Assembly (NCBI RefSeq): GCF_020075705.1 | Contig: NZ_JAIQUM010000008.1 | Location: forward strand, 62,001 to 126,000 | From: Metabacillus rhizolycopersici | Lineage (GTDB): Bacteria > Bacillota > Bacilli > Bacillales > Bacillaceae | Length of the DNA: 64,000 bases | Direction: 5' to 3' | Part shown: positions 9,607-19,906 of the stretch, piece by piece | Layout: the number at the start of each line of letters is the position of its first letter | Position numbering within the stretch: the first letter of the stretch is position 1 | Notes under the pieces: model-generated | What the model was told of the DNA's origin: nothing | Database searches by the model: none | Seen by the model: only the letters and a program-made list of their open reading frames with translations | Made by a program: the position numbers and the translations under genes

Positions 9607-10605
9607 TTACTTTAAACCCTCAAGAGTTTCAAGTTGAGATGTGTAATCTGCTTCTGGAAGTGATACATATCCAACTTCTTCAGCAAATGTTCCAGCATTT
9701 TCAAGGTAGAATTTTACGTATTCATACACTTGCTCTTTATCTTTAAGAGAAGCATTGTTAGCATAGATGTACAATGGACGTGAAAGTGGGTTGTAATCAC
9801 CAGATTCAACAGTTTCATTAGTAGGTGCTACAGCTTCACCAGCTTCGTTTACAATCGGTACAATTTTTAAATTATCTTTGTTTTCTAAGTAATATGCATA
9901 ACCAAAGTAACCAATAGCGTTTTTAGAAGAAGTAACACCTTGAACTAGAACGTTATCATCTTCAGATAATGTTGCTGTTTTAACAATTGGTTCTTCATCT
10001 AAAATGATTTCATCAAAATAGTCATAAGTACCAGAATCTGCTCCTGGTGAGAAGAATACAACTTCTTCTGCAGGCCATTCCGGATTAATATCAGACCATT
10101 TTTTAGCTTTTCCATCTTCAATCCAAAGTTGTTTTAATTGATCAACAGATAATTGATCAACGAAATCATTCTCTTTATTAACTACAACTGAAAGACCATC
10201 GAATGCTACTTTAAATTCAGTAAGTTCAATTCCGTTTTCTTCAGCAGTTGCTTTTTCTTCATCTTTAATTGGGCGAGATGCTTGAGAAATATCTGTTTCA
10301 CCTGCAAGGAATTTTTCAAATCCACCACCAGTACCAGACATACCAACTGGAGCTTGTACATTTGGATGTTCTGCATTGAATTCTTCAGAAACAGCTTCAC
10401 CGATTGGGAATACTGTAGAAGAACCATCGATACCTACTTCACCTTCAAGTTCAGCAGTTGCCTCTTCTCCTGCTTCTTCTGTTGTTTCAGTGTTTTCTGT
10501 ACCAGTATCAGTTGTTGTGTCATCTTCAGCGTTTCCACATGCTGCAGCAAAAGCGACTAATGCAGAAAGCATAATTGACATTGCTAAGAATTTAAAGCTT
10601 TTCAT
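9607..10605 (-). CDS. pstS: Phosphate-binding lipoprotein PstS
   Basis: 332-aa extracytoplasmic phosphate receptor of the Pst importer. The signal peptide ends in a lipobox (FAAAC, cysteine at residue 23), giving a membrane-anchored lipoprotein. An acidic threonine-rich linker (about 24-55) follows. The phosphate-binding signature GSSTVFPI and the GTGGGFEKF loop are present. First gene of the operon. Two Pho boxes upstream indicate induction under phosphate starvation. Confidence 0.96.
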   Translation of the reverse strand: MKSFKFLAMSIMLSALVAFAAACGNAEDDTTTDTGTENTETTEEAGEEATAELEGEVGIDGSSTVFPIGEAVSEEFNAEHPNVQAPVGMSGTGGGFEKFLAGETDISQASRPIKDEEKATAEENGIELTEFKVAFDGLSVVVNKENDFVDQLSVDQLKQLWIEDGKAKKWSDINPEWPAEEVVFFSPGADSGTYDYFDEIILDEEPIVKTATLSEDDNVLVQGVTSSKNAIGYFGYAYYLENKDNLKIVPIVNEAGEAVAPTNETVESGDYNPLSRPLYIYANNASLKDKEQVYEYVKFYLENAGTFAEEVGYVSLPEADYTSQLETLEGLK

Positions 10606-10663
10606 TCTTTATTCCCCCTAGAATAATGTTGGTTTTGTCCTACGTGTTCTAGAATAACGCTTG

Positions 10664-10704
10664 AGTATTAATTTTGTTTTAAGCCAATGTAAAGGTTTTG
10701 TAAA
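10664..10704 (-). promoter_or_regulatory. Pho-box promoter of the pst operon
   Basis: Two TTTACA direct repeats (10704-10699 and 10693-10688, minus strand) are spaced 11 bp start to start, the PhoP-box arrangement known from Bacillus. A TAATACT -10 box (10670-10664) follows 17 bp later. No conventional -35 is visible, as expected for an activator-dependent promoter. Further upstream repeats are weak. Confidence 0.7.
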
Positions 10705-10860
10705 TTCGTGATGGAGTTTGTCATATTTTGTTTTATTTTGGGTTAAACAATTTAAGTGGTACTCTAAACTATCTATTTTATTGTTCTTTAATGACAATCT
10801 TTCTATTCATCATGAGAATTAAGATTCCCACAACATTTTCCACTTTCTTTTTTTATACAA

Positions 10861-12150
10861 TTATCCACTACTTTCACCATCTACTAGGCCGGATTTAGGA
10901 ATTGGTTTTTGCTTTGTTTCTTCTATTGTTTCATTACTTTCATCCAAGTGAATATTTCTTACCAAAAAATAAATAACGGTATGACCTACTCCAACGATTG
11001 CCAATAAAATTGGGATACTTTGTTTTTCATCAAAAAAAGTAACGGCAATAATAAACCCAAGAATTGAGACAATTCGTCCAGAATTAAGAAATATTTCTTT
11101 CACTACAATATATTCAACTCTTGCCTTTGCAGCATTCCTAGCTCGACCGATTACATCATATGTTAAGGATGAATAAGGTACCAGTAGCATAGGATAGCCA
11201 ATTGCAATCAAAACTGCATAGATAAGTAATTTCTGATACGTTAGATCAAATAGAAGAATAAAGATGGACAAATAAAGAAGAATGCCCCCAATTAGGATGA
11301 AATTTTTCCTTTTTGTTTTCTTTATTAGTCTTGTTGCCAAGTAATAAACTAAAAAAGCTACACTAGAATTTATCAAGCCGAATGTTCCGAGCGCTAATTC
11401 ACTACCTGTTGCAATAAACACAAATACATTAACGACAAATGCTAATGTCCCTTCTCTAAATCCTTGAAAGAAATGAGCATTTGTGATTAATCTCCAATTT
11501 TTATTATTTTTCCTTTCTTTAAAAATTTGTTTAAATAAATAATCTCCGTGTGCAGGTCTCCTTTTAAAAAAAAAGCTCAAAACTACAGCTCCTGCAAATA
11601 AGATAAGTGATATCGTAAAGATTGTTGTATAGCCTGTGACATTTTTCAGCCTTGAAATGATAAAGCCCGCAATGATTGGACCTACCATACCTGCCAATGA
11701 ATTCATCACTCCAAAAAAACCGTTAAAAAAATCTCTCGTTTCCGGTTCAGATATTTCAAAAGCAAGTAGATTAAAGGCTAACCAATAAAAGCCGTAGCCA
11801 ATTCCAAGAGTCCCGCCTAATAGTATGAGAAATTTGGACGCTAATCCTCCTATCATCAATACTGAAAGGAAAAAGATCGCCAAAAAAATGACTCCAAGCC
11901 GTAAGACGATTACGCGGTCTACTTTTTTGGCCAGCCTTCCCGCAAATATGAATGTTAATGGCTGCATGATAACAATGGATAAATTGTATATACCCAAATC
12001 AAGAAATGCCTCAGATTGCTTCCACAAATATACATTCACAAACGTATTTGAAAGAGCAATACTTAGCGAGTACAAGCCACTAACAGCTAGCAACAATACT
12101 AATTCTTTATTAATATCTACATCTCCAATAACCTTTTGCAATTTCGACAT
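10861..12150 (-). CDS. yqgE: MFS transporter YqgE
   Basis: 429-aa integral membrane protein with about twelve hydrophobic segments. The MFS-type intracellular loop is GRLAKKVDR, and a long charged loop lies between the two halves (around residue 200). The substrate is unknown. Length and position between sodA and pst match B. subtilis yqgE. The penicillin-binding gene pbpA, which separates yqgE from pst in B. subtilis, is absent here. Confidence 0.85.
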   Translation of the reverse strand: MSKLQKVIGDVDINKELVLLLAVSGLYSLSIALSNTFVNVYLWKQSEAFLDLGIYNLSIVIMQPLTFIFAGRLAKKVDRVIVLRLGVIFLAIFFLSVLMIGGLASKFLILLGGTLGIGYGFYWLAFNLLAFEISEPETRDFFNGFFGVMNSLAGMVGPIIAGFIISRLKNVTGYTTIFTISLILFAGAVVLSFFFKRRPAHGDYLFKQIFKERKNNKNWRLITNAHFFQGFREGTLAFVVNVFVFIATGSELALGTFGLINSSVAFLVYYLATRLIKKTKRKNFILIGGILLYLSIFILLFDLTYQKLLIYAVLIAIGYPMLLVPYSSLTYDVIGRARNAAKARVEYIVVKEIFLNSGRIVSILGFIIAVTFFDEKQSIPILLAIVGVGHTVIYFLVRNIHLDESNETIEETKQKPIPKSGLVDGESSG

Positions 12151-12330
12151 AAAAATTACTCCCCTTCGACTTCTCCTCCATAGTCTGTCTTATCAATTTG
12201 GAGTTATGTATTTAGATTGTAATTGATGAACTTCGTACTGCTGGTGAGAGTAGGTGAGGGAAATAATTAGATGCAGTTGGAGGATATTTCTAGAATCGCG
12301 TAAGTAGGAGGTTTCTTCATCCCGCGCTGT

Positions 12331-12372
12331 GGCTGGATGTCATACGCTTATCCACAGTACAAAAATTTTATA
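12331..12372 (+). repeat. R1 dispersed repeat, 3' fragment (copy A)
   Basis: Only the 3' module is present, about 40 bp, including a perfect DnaA box TTATCCACA at 12348-12356. Its upstream flank (about 12280-12330) resembles no other copy. Confidence 0.8.
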
Positions 12373-12383
12373 ATACACTATAA

Positions 12384-12417
12384 GACAAAAAAGAAGAGCC
12401 AACATGTGTCAGCTCTC
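12384..12417 (-). terminator. Terminator of sodA
   Basis: Stem AGAGC...GCTCT with inner ACATGT, followed by CTTCTTTTTT on the minus strand, 16 bases after the sodA stop. Confidence 0.85.
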
Positions 12418-12432
12418 CCATACTTCATATTC

Positions 12433-13041
12433 TTATTTTGCAGCGTTGTAACGATTTGTTACTTCATCCCAGTTAACAACATTCCAGAAAGATGAAATGT
12501 AGTCTGGACGACGATTTTGATAATTTAAGTAGTATGCATGCTCCCAAACATCTAATCCTAGAACTGGAGTTTTACCTTCCATTAATGGAGAGTCTTGGTT
12601 CGGAGTGCTTGTCACTTCTAGTTCACCATTGTTTACTACTAACCAAGCCCAACCAGAACCAAAACGAGTTGTAGCAGCTTTTGCAAACTCTGCTTTGAAG
12701 TTTTCATAGCTACCAAATTTAGCGTTAATTGCTTCACCTAATTCACCTGTTGGTTCTCCGCCACCATTTGGAGAAAGGATCGTCCAGAATAAGCTATGGT
12801 TAGCATGTCCACCACCGTTGTTGCGAACTGCTGTACGAATAGCTTCAGGAACAGCATCTAAATTAGCAACTAATTCTTCTACACTTTTACTTGCAAGGTC
12901 AGCATTTCCTTCTAATGCTGCATTTACATTCGTAATATATGTGTTGTGGTGTTTCGTGTGATGAATATTCATCGTTTCTTTATCGATATGTGGTTCTAGT
13001 GCATCGTATGCATACGGTAATTGTGGTAATTCATAAGCCAT
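12433..13041 (-). CDS. sodA: Superoxide dismutase (Mn)
   Basis: 202-aa cytosolic enzyme that dismutates superoxide to peroxide and oxygen. The metal-binding residues fall in [20 protein letters not shown] and [18 protein letters not shown]. The GGAHANH-type and QDSP context favours the Mn/Fe family, with Mn usual in bacilli. The start is the ATG at 13041 ([10 protein letters not shown]), preceded by TAAGGAGGAA; an in-frame extension upstream is not supported. Same length as the B. subtilis protein. Confidence 0.96.
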   Translation of the reverse strand: MAYELPQLPYAYDALEPHIDKETMNIHHTKHHNTYITNVNAALEGNADLASKSVEELVANLDAVPEAIRTAVRNNGGGHANHSLFWTILSPNGGGEPTGELGEAINAKFGSYENFKAEFAKAATTRFGSGWAWLVVNNGELEVTSTPNQDSPLMEGKTPVLGLDVWEHAYYLNYQNRRPDYISSFWNVVNWDEVTNRYNAAK

Positions 13042-13411
13042 TTTTATTTCCTCCTTAGAATATGTACATTTTAAAAGCCTTAGATTTGCTCTCAAATTTA
13101 GATTACCAAAATTAGCTTGTTCTTTCAAATAATAAGCCCACAAATCCGTTATTCATTTTATCCATGTGTAGTTTGTTCTATGTATAAATACTTTTTTTCA
13201 TTTCATACACCATCGCTAAAAAATGGTAATTAGAAACCAGTCAATCATTAATAATTAAATTCTGATTTTTGCTAGCACTCAAAAAGTGAAGACGGCACTT
13301 GAAATAATCGATTTGCTCCTCCATTAAGTGCCCAATTAGAAAAAAATCACCTTTTCTTCTAATAAGTTTTAGCATTGAATTAATAAGTAAGGATAGCTTA
13401 ACCTTGCTTGA
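13042..13411. other. Spacer between sodA and the Na/Pi cotransporter gene
   Basis: About 370 bp of AT-rich sequence without a credible reading frame. It holds the sodA leader and, at 13388-13412, a weak AAGTAAGG/CCTTGCTT hairpin at the 3' end of the cotransporter gene. B. subtilis yqgC, expected nearby, is missing. Confidence 0.5.
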
Positions 13412-15046
13412 TTAATATTGGTTTCTGTAACCCAAAACAGCCTCGGCAATATTGACACAATGATCACCGATCCGTTCAAGACTACTAATAATATCAACAA
13501 AGACGATACCAGCAGAGCTAGTACATTCCCCCTCATAGATTCTTAACATGTGCTTCTTACGAAGAATTCTCTCCATTTGATCAATTTCCTCTTCAGATTT
13601 CAATACTTTTGTGGCGAGATTTATGTCTTTGTCATCCAATGCTGAAATCGAATCTTTTACAGTAGCAATTGTTAACTCAAACATTGTTTCCAAATCGTTT
13701 TTCGCAGATTCCGTTATTTTTGCTTTATATCTTAATTGATAATCGACTAATTTTATGACATTTTCAAAATGATCACCAATTCGTTCAAAATCTCTGACTG
13801 TATTCATAAGGATACTATGCTCTATAGATTCTGTTTTAGACATGGCGTTTTTTGATAACGAAACCAAATATTCTGTGATTTTATGGTCTAAATTATTAAT
13901 TGCACCCTCTAATTTCAAGGCAGTATCCGAATTTTTTGGTGAATACGTTAATTGATAATCTTTTGATTCTTTTAAACCATGAACTGCAAATCTCCCCATT
14001 CGAAGGATTTCTTCTTTTGCTTGTCCCAACGCAATTGAAACGGACTGTCCGATAAAGGCTGAATCTAGATATTTTACTTTATATTCTATCATTAAATCTT
14101 CACCTGGAATTAGCTTTGATACGATCCAAATGAGCATTCCTATGAGTGGAATTAGAATAATTGTATTTAGAATATTAAACGAACTGTGAGCAAATGCAAT
14201 CGTCATAAAAGGAGATAAGTCAAATATTGCTTGTAGATATTGTATAAAAATGGTAAATAATGGCAAAAATATCATAAAAACGACTGTTCCAATCACATTA
14301 AGCATCACATGGGTTAACGCTGCACGTTTTGCCGCAATTGAGGCTCCAATAGTAGCTAAAACCGGGGTAATCGTTGTACCAATATTGTTACCAAAAAGCA
14401 CAGGTAAAGCACTATGAATGTCTACTAGTCCATGGCCAAACAAGTCTTGAAGTATCTCAACCGTGAGACCAGAGCTCTGCAGTATAATAGTAAAAACTGT
14501 TCCAAAGAAAACACCTAGTAACGGATTAACGCTCATATTTACAGCTAATTCATGAAACCATGGTACAGTACTTAGAGGCATTACCCCATCGTTCATTAAT
14601 TGTAAGCCAAAGAATAGAGCACCAGCCCCAAAGAAAATTTGACCAAAGTTTTGTAACCTCTTATTTTGACAGAAGAAGAGCAAAACTGCACCTAAAAAAA
14701 CCATCGGCAATGAATAGTCTGAAATATGAATACCGACGATAAATGCAGTAACGGTTGTCCCAATATTTGCCCCCATGATGACACCAATCGCCTGTCTAAG
14801 TGTCATAAATCCTCCACTCACTAACCCAACAGTAATGACTGTAATACCGGTACTAGATTGAATTAATACCGTAAAAATAATCCCCGCTAAAATACCCAAA
14901 TATGGATTCTTTGTAAACTCTAATATATCTCTAAGCTTGTAGCCAACAGACTTTTGAAGACCATCCCCTAAAAATTTAGTACCTAATAAAAATATCCCTA
15001 GTCCACCGATAAATTCAAATACTATGTTTTGGAAGTCAACTCCCAA
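13412..15046 (-). CDS. Na/Pi cotransporter family protein with PhoU-like C-terminus
   Basis: 544-aa membrane protein. The N-terminal two thirds carry two inverted QSSTG/QSSGL transport repeats (near residues 62 and 190), the signature of the NptA/PNaS phosphate cotransporters. The last third is a helical PhoU-like domain with two metal-binding segments. The start is taken at TTG 15046, nine bases after AAGGAG; the longer reading frame up to 15112 lacks a ribosome-binding site. Together with pst-phoU it forms a phosphate-uptake neighbourhood. Confidence 0.88.
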   Translation of the reverse strand: MGVDFQNIVFEFIGGLGIFLLGTKFLGDGLQKSVGYKLRDILEFTKNPYLGILAGIIFTVLIQSSTGITVITVGLVSGGFMTLRQAIGVIMGANIGTTVTAFIVGIHISDYSLPMVFLGAVLLFFCQNKRLQNFGQIFFGAGALFFGLQLMNDGVMPLSTVPWFHELAVNMSVNPLLGVFFGTVFTIILQSSGLTVEILQDLFGHGLVDIHSALPVLFGNNIGTTITPVLATIGASIAAKRAALTHVMLNVIGTVVFMIFLPLFTIFIQYLQAIFDLSPFMTIAFAHSSFNILNTIILIPLIGMLIWIVSKLIPGEDLMIEYKVKYLDSAFIGQSVSIALGQAKEEILRMGRFAVHGLKESKDYQLTYSPKNSDTALKLEGAINNLDHKITEYLVSLSKNAMSKTESIEHSILMNTVRDFERIGDHFENVIKLVDYQLRYKAKITESAKNDLETMFELTIATVKDSISALDDKDINLATKVLKSEEEIDQMERILRKKHMLRIYEGECTSSAGIVFVDIISSLERIGDHCVNIAEAVLGYRNQY

Positions 15047-15431
15047 GATTCCCAACTCCTTGATCTCATTCCACTTTAATCGACAAAAAACTACAACTAT
15101 TTCAATTATCACCGATTTATTACATTATTGTAAAGGAACTTTTTTTAAAAATTTACAATAATGTAATATTAAATTAATAAATACGCTTTCAATTGAAAAC
15201 CTCTCTTTTTATATGTATGAACCTTGAATTCTCTTGTTATGAGATATAGAATATAAAGCGGGATTTCCCATCAGTTGAGGATTTACTATATCCACACAAA
15301 TGGTTAACGAGACTTAGCTTTGCTTTTATTGGAGATGCCCCCTCCTTCACTCCTTTGTTTTACTAAAAGCTAAGAAGTGGAGCTTTACTGACAGGTAATG
15401 CGTGATAAATAAGAAGGATGTGCCATTATTA
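15047..15431. other. Divergent spacer with an R2 repeat
   Basis: The left 200 bp carry the leader of the minus-strand cotransporter gene, including an imperfect inverted repeat around TTACATTATTGTAA (15120-15165). The right part is filled by an R2 repeat. No gene is seen. Confidence 0.5.
15252..15410 (+). repeat. R2 dispersed repeat, copy 2
   Basis: Starts TATAAAGCGGG and ends GGTAATGCGTGATAAAT, the same ends as the 54-kb copy. It abuts the ribosome-binding region of yqgB, so yqgB mRNA may carry part of it. Confidence 0.7.
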
Positions 15432-16199
15432 ATGAATGTATTCAAACAACTTTTCTCTAGTCTATATTCCCCAAAACTTATCTCAACATTTAGGTTACAA
15501 GGAATTTGGAAAACGATACTCTACGTATTTATTTTAGCCTTACTAAGCACCATTCCTACTGCCTATCATTTTTCTAGTGGATTGACTGCGGGATTAAAAG
15601 GAATTGATCAAACACTTCGTAATGATTTACCTTTCTTCTCAATCGAAGATCATACATTATCCGCTGAAGCTGATCAGCCTATCGAAATAAAAAAGGATAA
15701 CTTTATCATTATTTTAGATGATACGGGTACATATGGTGTAGATGAAGTTGAGGCGAAGCGTAACGCTATAGGTATTTTAAAAGATCGTTTTGTTTTTGTT
15801 ACGAACGGTCAAACACAATCATATGAATATAGTCTTATGAATATGTCATTTTCAAAGCAAGACATTATTGAGTTCTCCGACCAAGTAAATCAGTTTCTAC
15901 CAATATTTGTTTCCATTTTATGTTTCGTTATGTATTTGTTCAGCTCGATTGTGAAATTTATTGAAATAACAATTTTAGCGATTTTTGGTTTAGCATTTAA
16001 AAATAGTCTTCAAAGGGTTTTAACATTCAAACAAGTTTGGATACTTTCAGCCTATGCAACAACGTTATCGACCTTCTTTTTCTTTGTTATGGATAGTTTA
16101 CAAGTTGTTGTACCGGGTGGATTTTTAGTAAATTGGTTTGTGCATTTGATTATCCTTTATTTAACATTAAAAGAAATTCCATCCACTAAAACAGCTTGA
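15432..16199 (+). CDS. yqgB: DUF1189 family membrane protein
   Basis: 255-aa membrane protein of unknown function. One membrane segment lies near residue 30, a soluble extracytoplasmic domain (about 45-150) follows, and three or four hydrophobic segments end the protein. The family is widespread in bacilli. The start is set at the ATG 15432; an AAGGA site lies 13 bases upstream, a little far, so a GTG at 15402 cannot be excluded. Counterpart of B. subtilis yqgB. Confidence 0.82.
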   Translation: MNVFKQLFSSLYSPKLISTFRLQGIWKTILYVFILALLSTIPTAYHFSSGLTAGLKGIDQTLRNDLPFFSIEDHTLSAEADQPIEIKKDNFIIILDDTGTYGVDEVEAKRNAIGILKDRFVFVTNGQTQSYEYSLMNMSFSKQDIIEFSDQVNQFLPIFVSILCFVMYLFSSIVKFIEITILAIFGLAFKNSLQRVLTFKQVWILSAYATTLSTFFFFVMDSLQVVVPGGFLVNWFVHLIILYLTLKEIPSTKTA

Positions 16200-16216
16200 A
16201 CTTAACAAAATCACAT

Positions 16217-16248
16217 AAAAAACGCGGAAGTTTCTTTCCGCGTTTTTA
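16217..16248. terminator. Bidirectional terminator
   Basis: Stem AAACGCGGAA/TTCCGCGTTT with A and T tracts, shared by yqgB (plus) and the chemoreceptor gene (minus). Confidence 0.93.
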
Positions 16249-18072
16249 TTATTTCACTTTAAATTGTTTTGTACTATCTGATAATGTTTTTGATAATTCT
16301 GTTAGAATTAATCCAATTTCATGAGTCCGGTTAATTTGTGTTATCTGCCCTTCAGAAGAGGACAGCATTTGCTCGGCACTTGCTAACGTTTCCTGTGAAA
16401 TCGAGACAAAGCTCTCTGAAGATTGCTCCATTTTTGGTAGTGATCCGTCTAGCTCATGTAAATATTCCTTCATTCCAGATAACTTTTCATTTACAGTTGA
16501 AATCTCACTCATCAACAAATCGAACGCTTCTTTTGATTCGCCTGCTACAACTAGATGCAATTTAATATTACTATACATTGTTTCAAATTCATTAGCAGCT
16601 TGATCTGATATTTTCTCCATCATTTTTATCGATTGAGTAATATCCTCTGTTGCTTTAGAGGATTGATCAGCTAGTTTTCGGACTTCATTCGCCACAACTG
16701 CAAAACCTTTCCCTGCTTCTCCTGCGCGAGCGGCTTCAATTGTCGCATTTAAAGCGAGTAATTTTGTTTGTTCAGCTATTGATTGAATGATCCCTACCAC
16801 TTTTGTAATAACTTTTGAATTATCCTTTACCCCTTTGATTGTAGTCGTCATCGTTGCGAATTCATGATCAAAGTCATTCATTGACCGAATCATTTGCGAG
16901 ATACTACTTTCCCCTTTAATAGCTGAAGAATCCATATCTGCTGCACTATTGAAAACATGTTCCATATTCTTAAGAATGTGTGTGATATCGCTTTTCATTT
17001 TTTGGAACGTCATGACGTTTGCATCAGAACTTGAAGCAGTCTGCTCAGCACCTGTTTTTACAACTTTTATTGCTTCGACTAATTGGTTGTTTTGGAGCTG
17101 TACATCCTCTGACGCTTCTTTCAAATGATTTCCAGTCGTGAAGAGTTCTGATGTTGTTCCATTTATATGTGAAATCATTACACGCATTTGTTCAATCATT
17201 TGGATAAAACTTTTATTTAATGATTGAACCTCTGGAATAGAAGTCGAAACGGAAAGATTATTTGTTAGATCTCCATTTCTAACTTCGACCATTGCATTTC
17301 GTAACGTCAATAAAGGCTTCGTTAAACTTCTTACAAGCAGGAGAAGAACAGCGGTTGTAATCACTACACTAAGTAAGACAACAATACCGATAAAATTGGC
17401 AAGATCATTGACAGGCTCCATATATTTCTCTGTAGGTACAAGAATCAAATAAAACCCTCTTAATTCTTGTATTTCTTTAAAGGACAAAGTATATTCGACC
17501 CCATCAATCTTCTTATATAACACGCCATGATCCTTTTTCCTAATTTCTTCAACAATTTCATCGGATATCGTCACACCCGGTTCCTTATTTATATTCATTG
17601 GCATTGCACCTTCATCAGTCACTAAGAAAAATTTTGCTGGTAATCCATCTCGAATTAATGCAGTCGATTGGCCTGTTACAACAATTTTATCAACTCTTCT
17701 TAAAAATTCTTCCTTATCACTGATATAAGCAAATGCAAGATTCATCACGATATCAGCAGTCGTATTTACTTCCCGATAAAGCCTTTCTTCAATAATTTCC
17801 ATCGTTGTTTCCTTAGATTTGCTATAAGATGTGAAACCGACGATACTTATCGATGTTAATAAAAGAAATAAAACTAAAATTATGATTCTTGCTTGTAGTG
17901 AGATTTTTGAAAAAAATGTTTGTCCATCTCTTTTATGTAGCTCTTTTTGCGAAACTTTTTGACGTTCAACCTTTTTTAGTCGTTTTTTCTGCAGGATTTT
18001 TGGTAGTTTATTCTTTAAAATGCTTACTCGTTTGAAAACATTTATTATTTTTTCAATACTTATCCGTTTCAT
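16249..18072 (-). CDS. Methyl-accepting chemotaxis protein
   Basis: 607-aa chemoreceptor. A basic cytoplasmic N-terminus of about 65 residues is followed by a first membrane segment ([20 protein letters not shown]), an extracellular single-Cache-like sensor of about 150 residues, a second membrane segment, a HAMP domain and a long signalling coiled coil. The CheW/CheA hairpin tip is [20 protein letters not shown]. The start is the ATG at 18072, after AGGGGTGG. The ligand cannot be predicted. The gene is not at this place in B. subtilis, so it is a lineage-specific insertion between yqfZ and yqgB. Confidence 0.92.
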   Translation of the reverse strand: MKRISIEKIINVFKRVSILKNKLPKILQKKRLKKVERQKVSQKELHKRDGQTFFSKISLQARIIILVLFLLLTSISIVGFTSYSKSKETTMEIIEERLYREVNTTADIVMNLAFAYISDKEEFLRRVDKIVVTGQSTALIRDGLPAKFFLVTDEGAMPMNINKEPGVTISDEIVEEIRKKDHGVLYKKIDGVEYTLSFKEIQELRGFYLILVPTEKYMEPVNDLANFIGIVVLLSVVITTAVLLLLVRSLTKPLLTLRNAMVEVRNGDLTNNLSVSTSIPEVQSLNKSFIQMIEQMRVMISHINGTTSELFTTGNHLKEASEDVQLQNNQLVEAIKVVKTGAEQTASSSDANVMTFQKMKSDITHILKNMEHVFNSAADMDSSAIKGESSISQMIRSMNDFDHEFATMTTTIKGVKDNSKVITKVVGIIQSIAEQTKLLALNATIEAARAGEAGKGFAVVANEVRKLADQSSKATEDITQSIKMMEKISDQAANEFETMYSNIKLHLVVAGESKEAFDLLMSEISTVNEKLSGMKEYLHELDGSLPKMEQSSESFVSISQETLASAEQMLSSSEGQITQINRTHEIGLILTELSKTLSDSTKQFKVK

Positions 18073-18249
18073 TCCGCCACCCCTAATTCCCCATTTTACA
18101 TTCAAATTATGACAGTCTATTGTTAAGTTAGTGTAAATATTTTGTAAAAATTTATTGGAATTAGTCTAATAGTTGTGTTTTTTTGATAATTAATATCGAT
18201 TTCGAATACATCATTTTTCCTATTTATTATCTTCCTATGATTTGTTCAG

Positions 18250-18277
18250 GAATATTTCATTTGGACAAGCATAAGTA
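18250..18277 (+). promoter_or_regulatory. Possible sigma-E promoter of yqfZ
   Basis: GAATATT (18250-18256) fits the sigma-E -35 consensus fully. CATAAGTA (18270-18277) matches the start of the -10 consensus. The 13-nt spacer is one base short of the usual 14-15. Confidence 0.4.
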
Positions 18278-18313
18278 TCTGTTAATCAACCTATCAAATT
18301 TGGGGGAAGAAAA

Positions 18314-18643
18314 ATGAGACGACTTTCTTTATTCATTATTGGTCTATTCCTATGTTATATCATTTATTATGACTTACAAATCGGGACACTTCCTACTGTT
18401 AATATCATTAGTACTACCAGTACTCAAGCAGCCCAAGTTGAGGACAAAAGCAACCCTTCGATCTCCTTCTATGAAACGAAAATTAAACAAGGCGATACAG
18501 TTCTATCCATTACTGAACATCATCATGGTCGACTTCCGACCTCAATCGATCAAATTGTTCATGATTTTGAATCGTTGAATTCTAATGTACAGGCAGAGGA
18601 AATTTTATATGGTCAAACATATCGTTTTCCGGATTATAATTAA
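18314..18643 (+). CDS. yqfZ: LysM-like secreted or anchored protein YqfZ
   Basis: 109 aa. An N-terminal signal-anchor (about residues 4-22) is followed by a C-terminal domain resembling LysM (YETKIKQGDTVLSITE near 52-67), which binds peptidoglycan in other proteins. Size and place next to ispG match B. subtilis yqfZ. A GGGGGA ribosome-binding site precedes the ATG, and a sigma-E-like promoter lies upstream, so expression in the sporulating mother cell is plausible but not shown. Confidence 0.8.
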   Translation: MRRLSLFIIGLFLCYIIYYDLQIGTLPTVNIISTTSTQAAQVEDKSNPSISFYETKIKQGDTVLSITEHHHGRLPTSIDQIVHDFESLNSNVQAEEILYGQTYRFPDYN

Positions 18644-18793
18644 TCGTTGAATCTTGTCAATTAGTACTCCTCCCTGTACAATTAGGGTTGGTACATACAT
18701 ACACTAGAAAAATATTACGAACTAAAGTATCATTATATTCGGTGACGATTTTAGAAAAAGATTTAATCTTATTATTTAAGGAGCGATTTACAC

Positions 18794-19906
18794 GTGAGTG
18801 AAATCATACATCGTACTAATACTCGCCCAATAAAAGTGGGGAATTTAACGATTGGTGGAAATAATGAAGTTGTTATTCAAAGTATGACAACAACAAAAAC
18901 ACATGATGTTGAAGCAACTGTTGCGGAAATTAATCGATTAGAGGAAGCTGGCTGTCAGATCGTGCGTGTTGCATGTCCAGATGAGCGTGCTGCCAATGCA
19001 ATTTCTGAAATAAAAAAAAGAATCAATATTCCACTTGTTGTCGACATTCATTTTGATTATAAGCTTGCTTTGAAAGCTATTGAAGGTGGAGCAGATAAAA
19101 TAAGAATTAATCCTGGTAACATAGGAAGAAAAGAAAAAGTTGAAGCTGTTGTTAGAGCAGCAAAAGAACGTGGCATTCCAATCCGGATCGGTGTAAATGC
19201 AGGTTCTCTTGAAAAAAGGATTCTTGAAAAATATGGGTATCCAACTGCAGACGGTATGGTTGAAAGTGCACTTCATCACATCAAAATTTTGGAAGACCTA
19301 GATTTTCATGATATTATCGTATCGATGAAAGCGTCTGATGTAAACTTAGCGATCGAAGCATATGAAAAAGCAGCTAAAGCATTTGATTACCCATTACATT
19401 TAGGGATTACTGAATCGGGAACACTTTTTGCCGGCACAGTAAAAAGTGCTGCTGGACTTGGCGTTATCTTAAACAAAGGCATTGGAAACACATTACGTAT
19501 TTCTTTAAGCGCTGATCCTGTTGAAGAAGTAAAGGTAGCACGTGAGCTTTTGAAGTCCTTTGGATTAGCGGCAAATGCTGCAACATTAATTTCTTGTCCG
19601 ACATGTGGACGTATTGAAATCGACTTAATCAGTATTGCAAATGAAGTAGAAGAATATATTTCAACGATTAAAGCACCAATTAAAGTAGCTGTTTTAGGCT
19701 GTGCTGTAAATGGACCAGGAGAAGCACGTGAAGCTGATATTGGGATTGCTGGTGCACGCGGAGAAGGACTTCTTTTCCGTAAGGGGCAAATCGTTCGTAA
19801 AGTGCCTGAAGAAACATTAGTTGAAGAACTGAAAAAAGAAATTGATAAACTTGCCGAAGAACATTTTGCAAAACAAGCAGCTGAAAAGGCAAAACTAAAC
19901 GCATAA
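18794..19906 (+). CDS. ispG: 4-hydroxy-3-methylbut-2-en-1-yl diphosphate synthase
   Basis: 370-aa iron-sulfur enzyme of the MEP isoprenoid pathway. It converts cyclic MEcPP to HMBPP, the substrate of IspH, whose gene is 8 kb away in this window. The [4Fe-4S] ligands are SCPTCGR and [10 protein letters not shown] near the C-terminus, and the N-terminal TIM-barrel segment [15 protein letters not shown] is typical. The GTG start follows AAGGAG with 9 nt spacing. A truncated R1 repeat begins directly after the stop codon. Confidence 0.96.
   Translation: MSEIIHRTNTRPIKVGNLTIGGNNEVVIQSMTTTKTHDVEATVAEINRLEEAGCQIVRVACPDERAANAISEIKKRINIPLVVDIHFDYKLALKAIEGGADKIRINPGNIGRKEKVEAVVRAAKERGIPIRIGVNAGSLEKRILEKYGYPTADGMVESALHHIKILEDLDFHDIIVSMKASDVNLAIEAYEKAAKAFDYPLHLGITESGTLFAGTVKSAAGLGVILNKGIGNTLRISLSADPVEEVKVARELLKSFGLAANAATLISCPTCGRIEIDLISIANEVEEYISTIKAPIKVAVLGCAVNGPGEAREADIGIAGARGEGLLFRKGQIVRKVPEETLVEELKKEIDKLAEEHFAKQAAEKAKLNA

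Noticed and set aside
13273..13280. TAGCACTC, half of a CIRCE element
   Set aside because: The matching GAGTGCTA half at nine-base spacing is absent and no heat-shock gene is adjacent.
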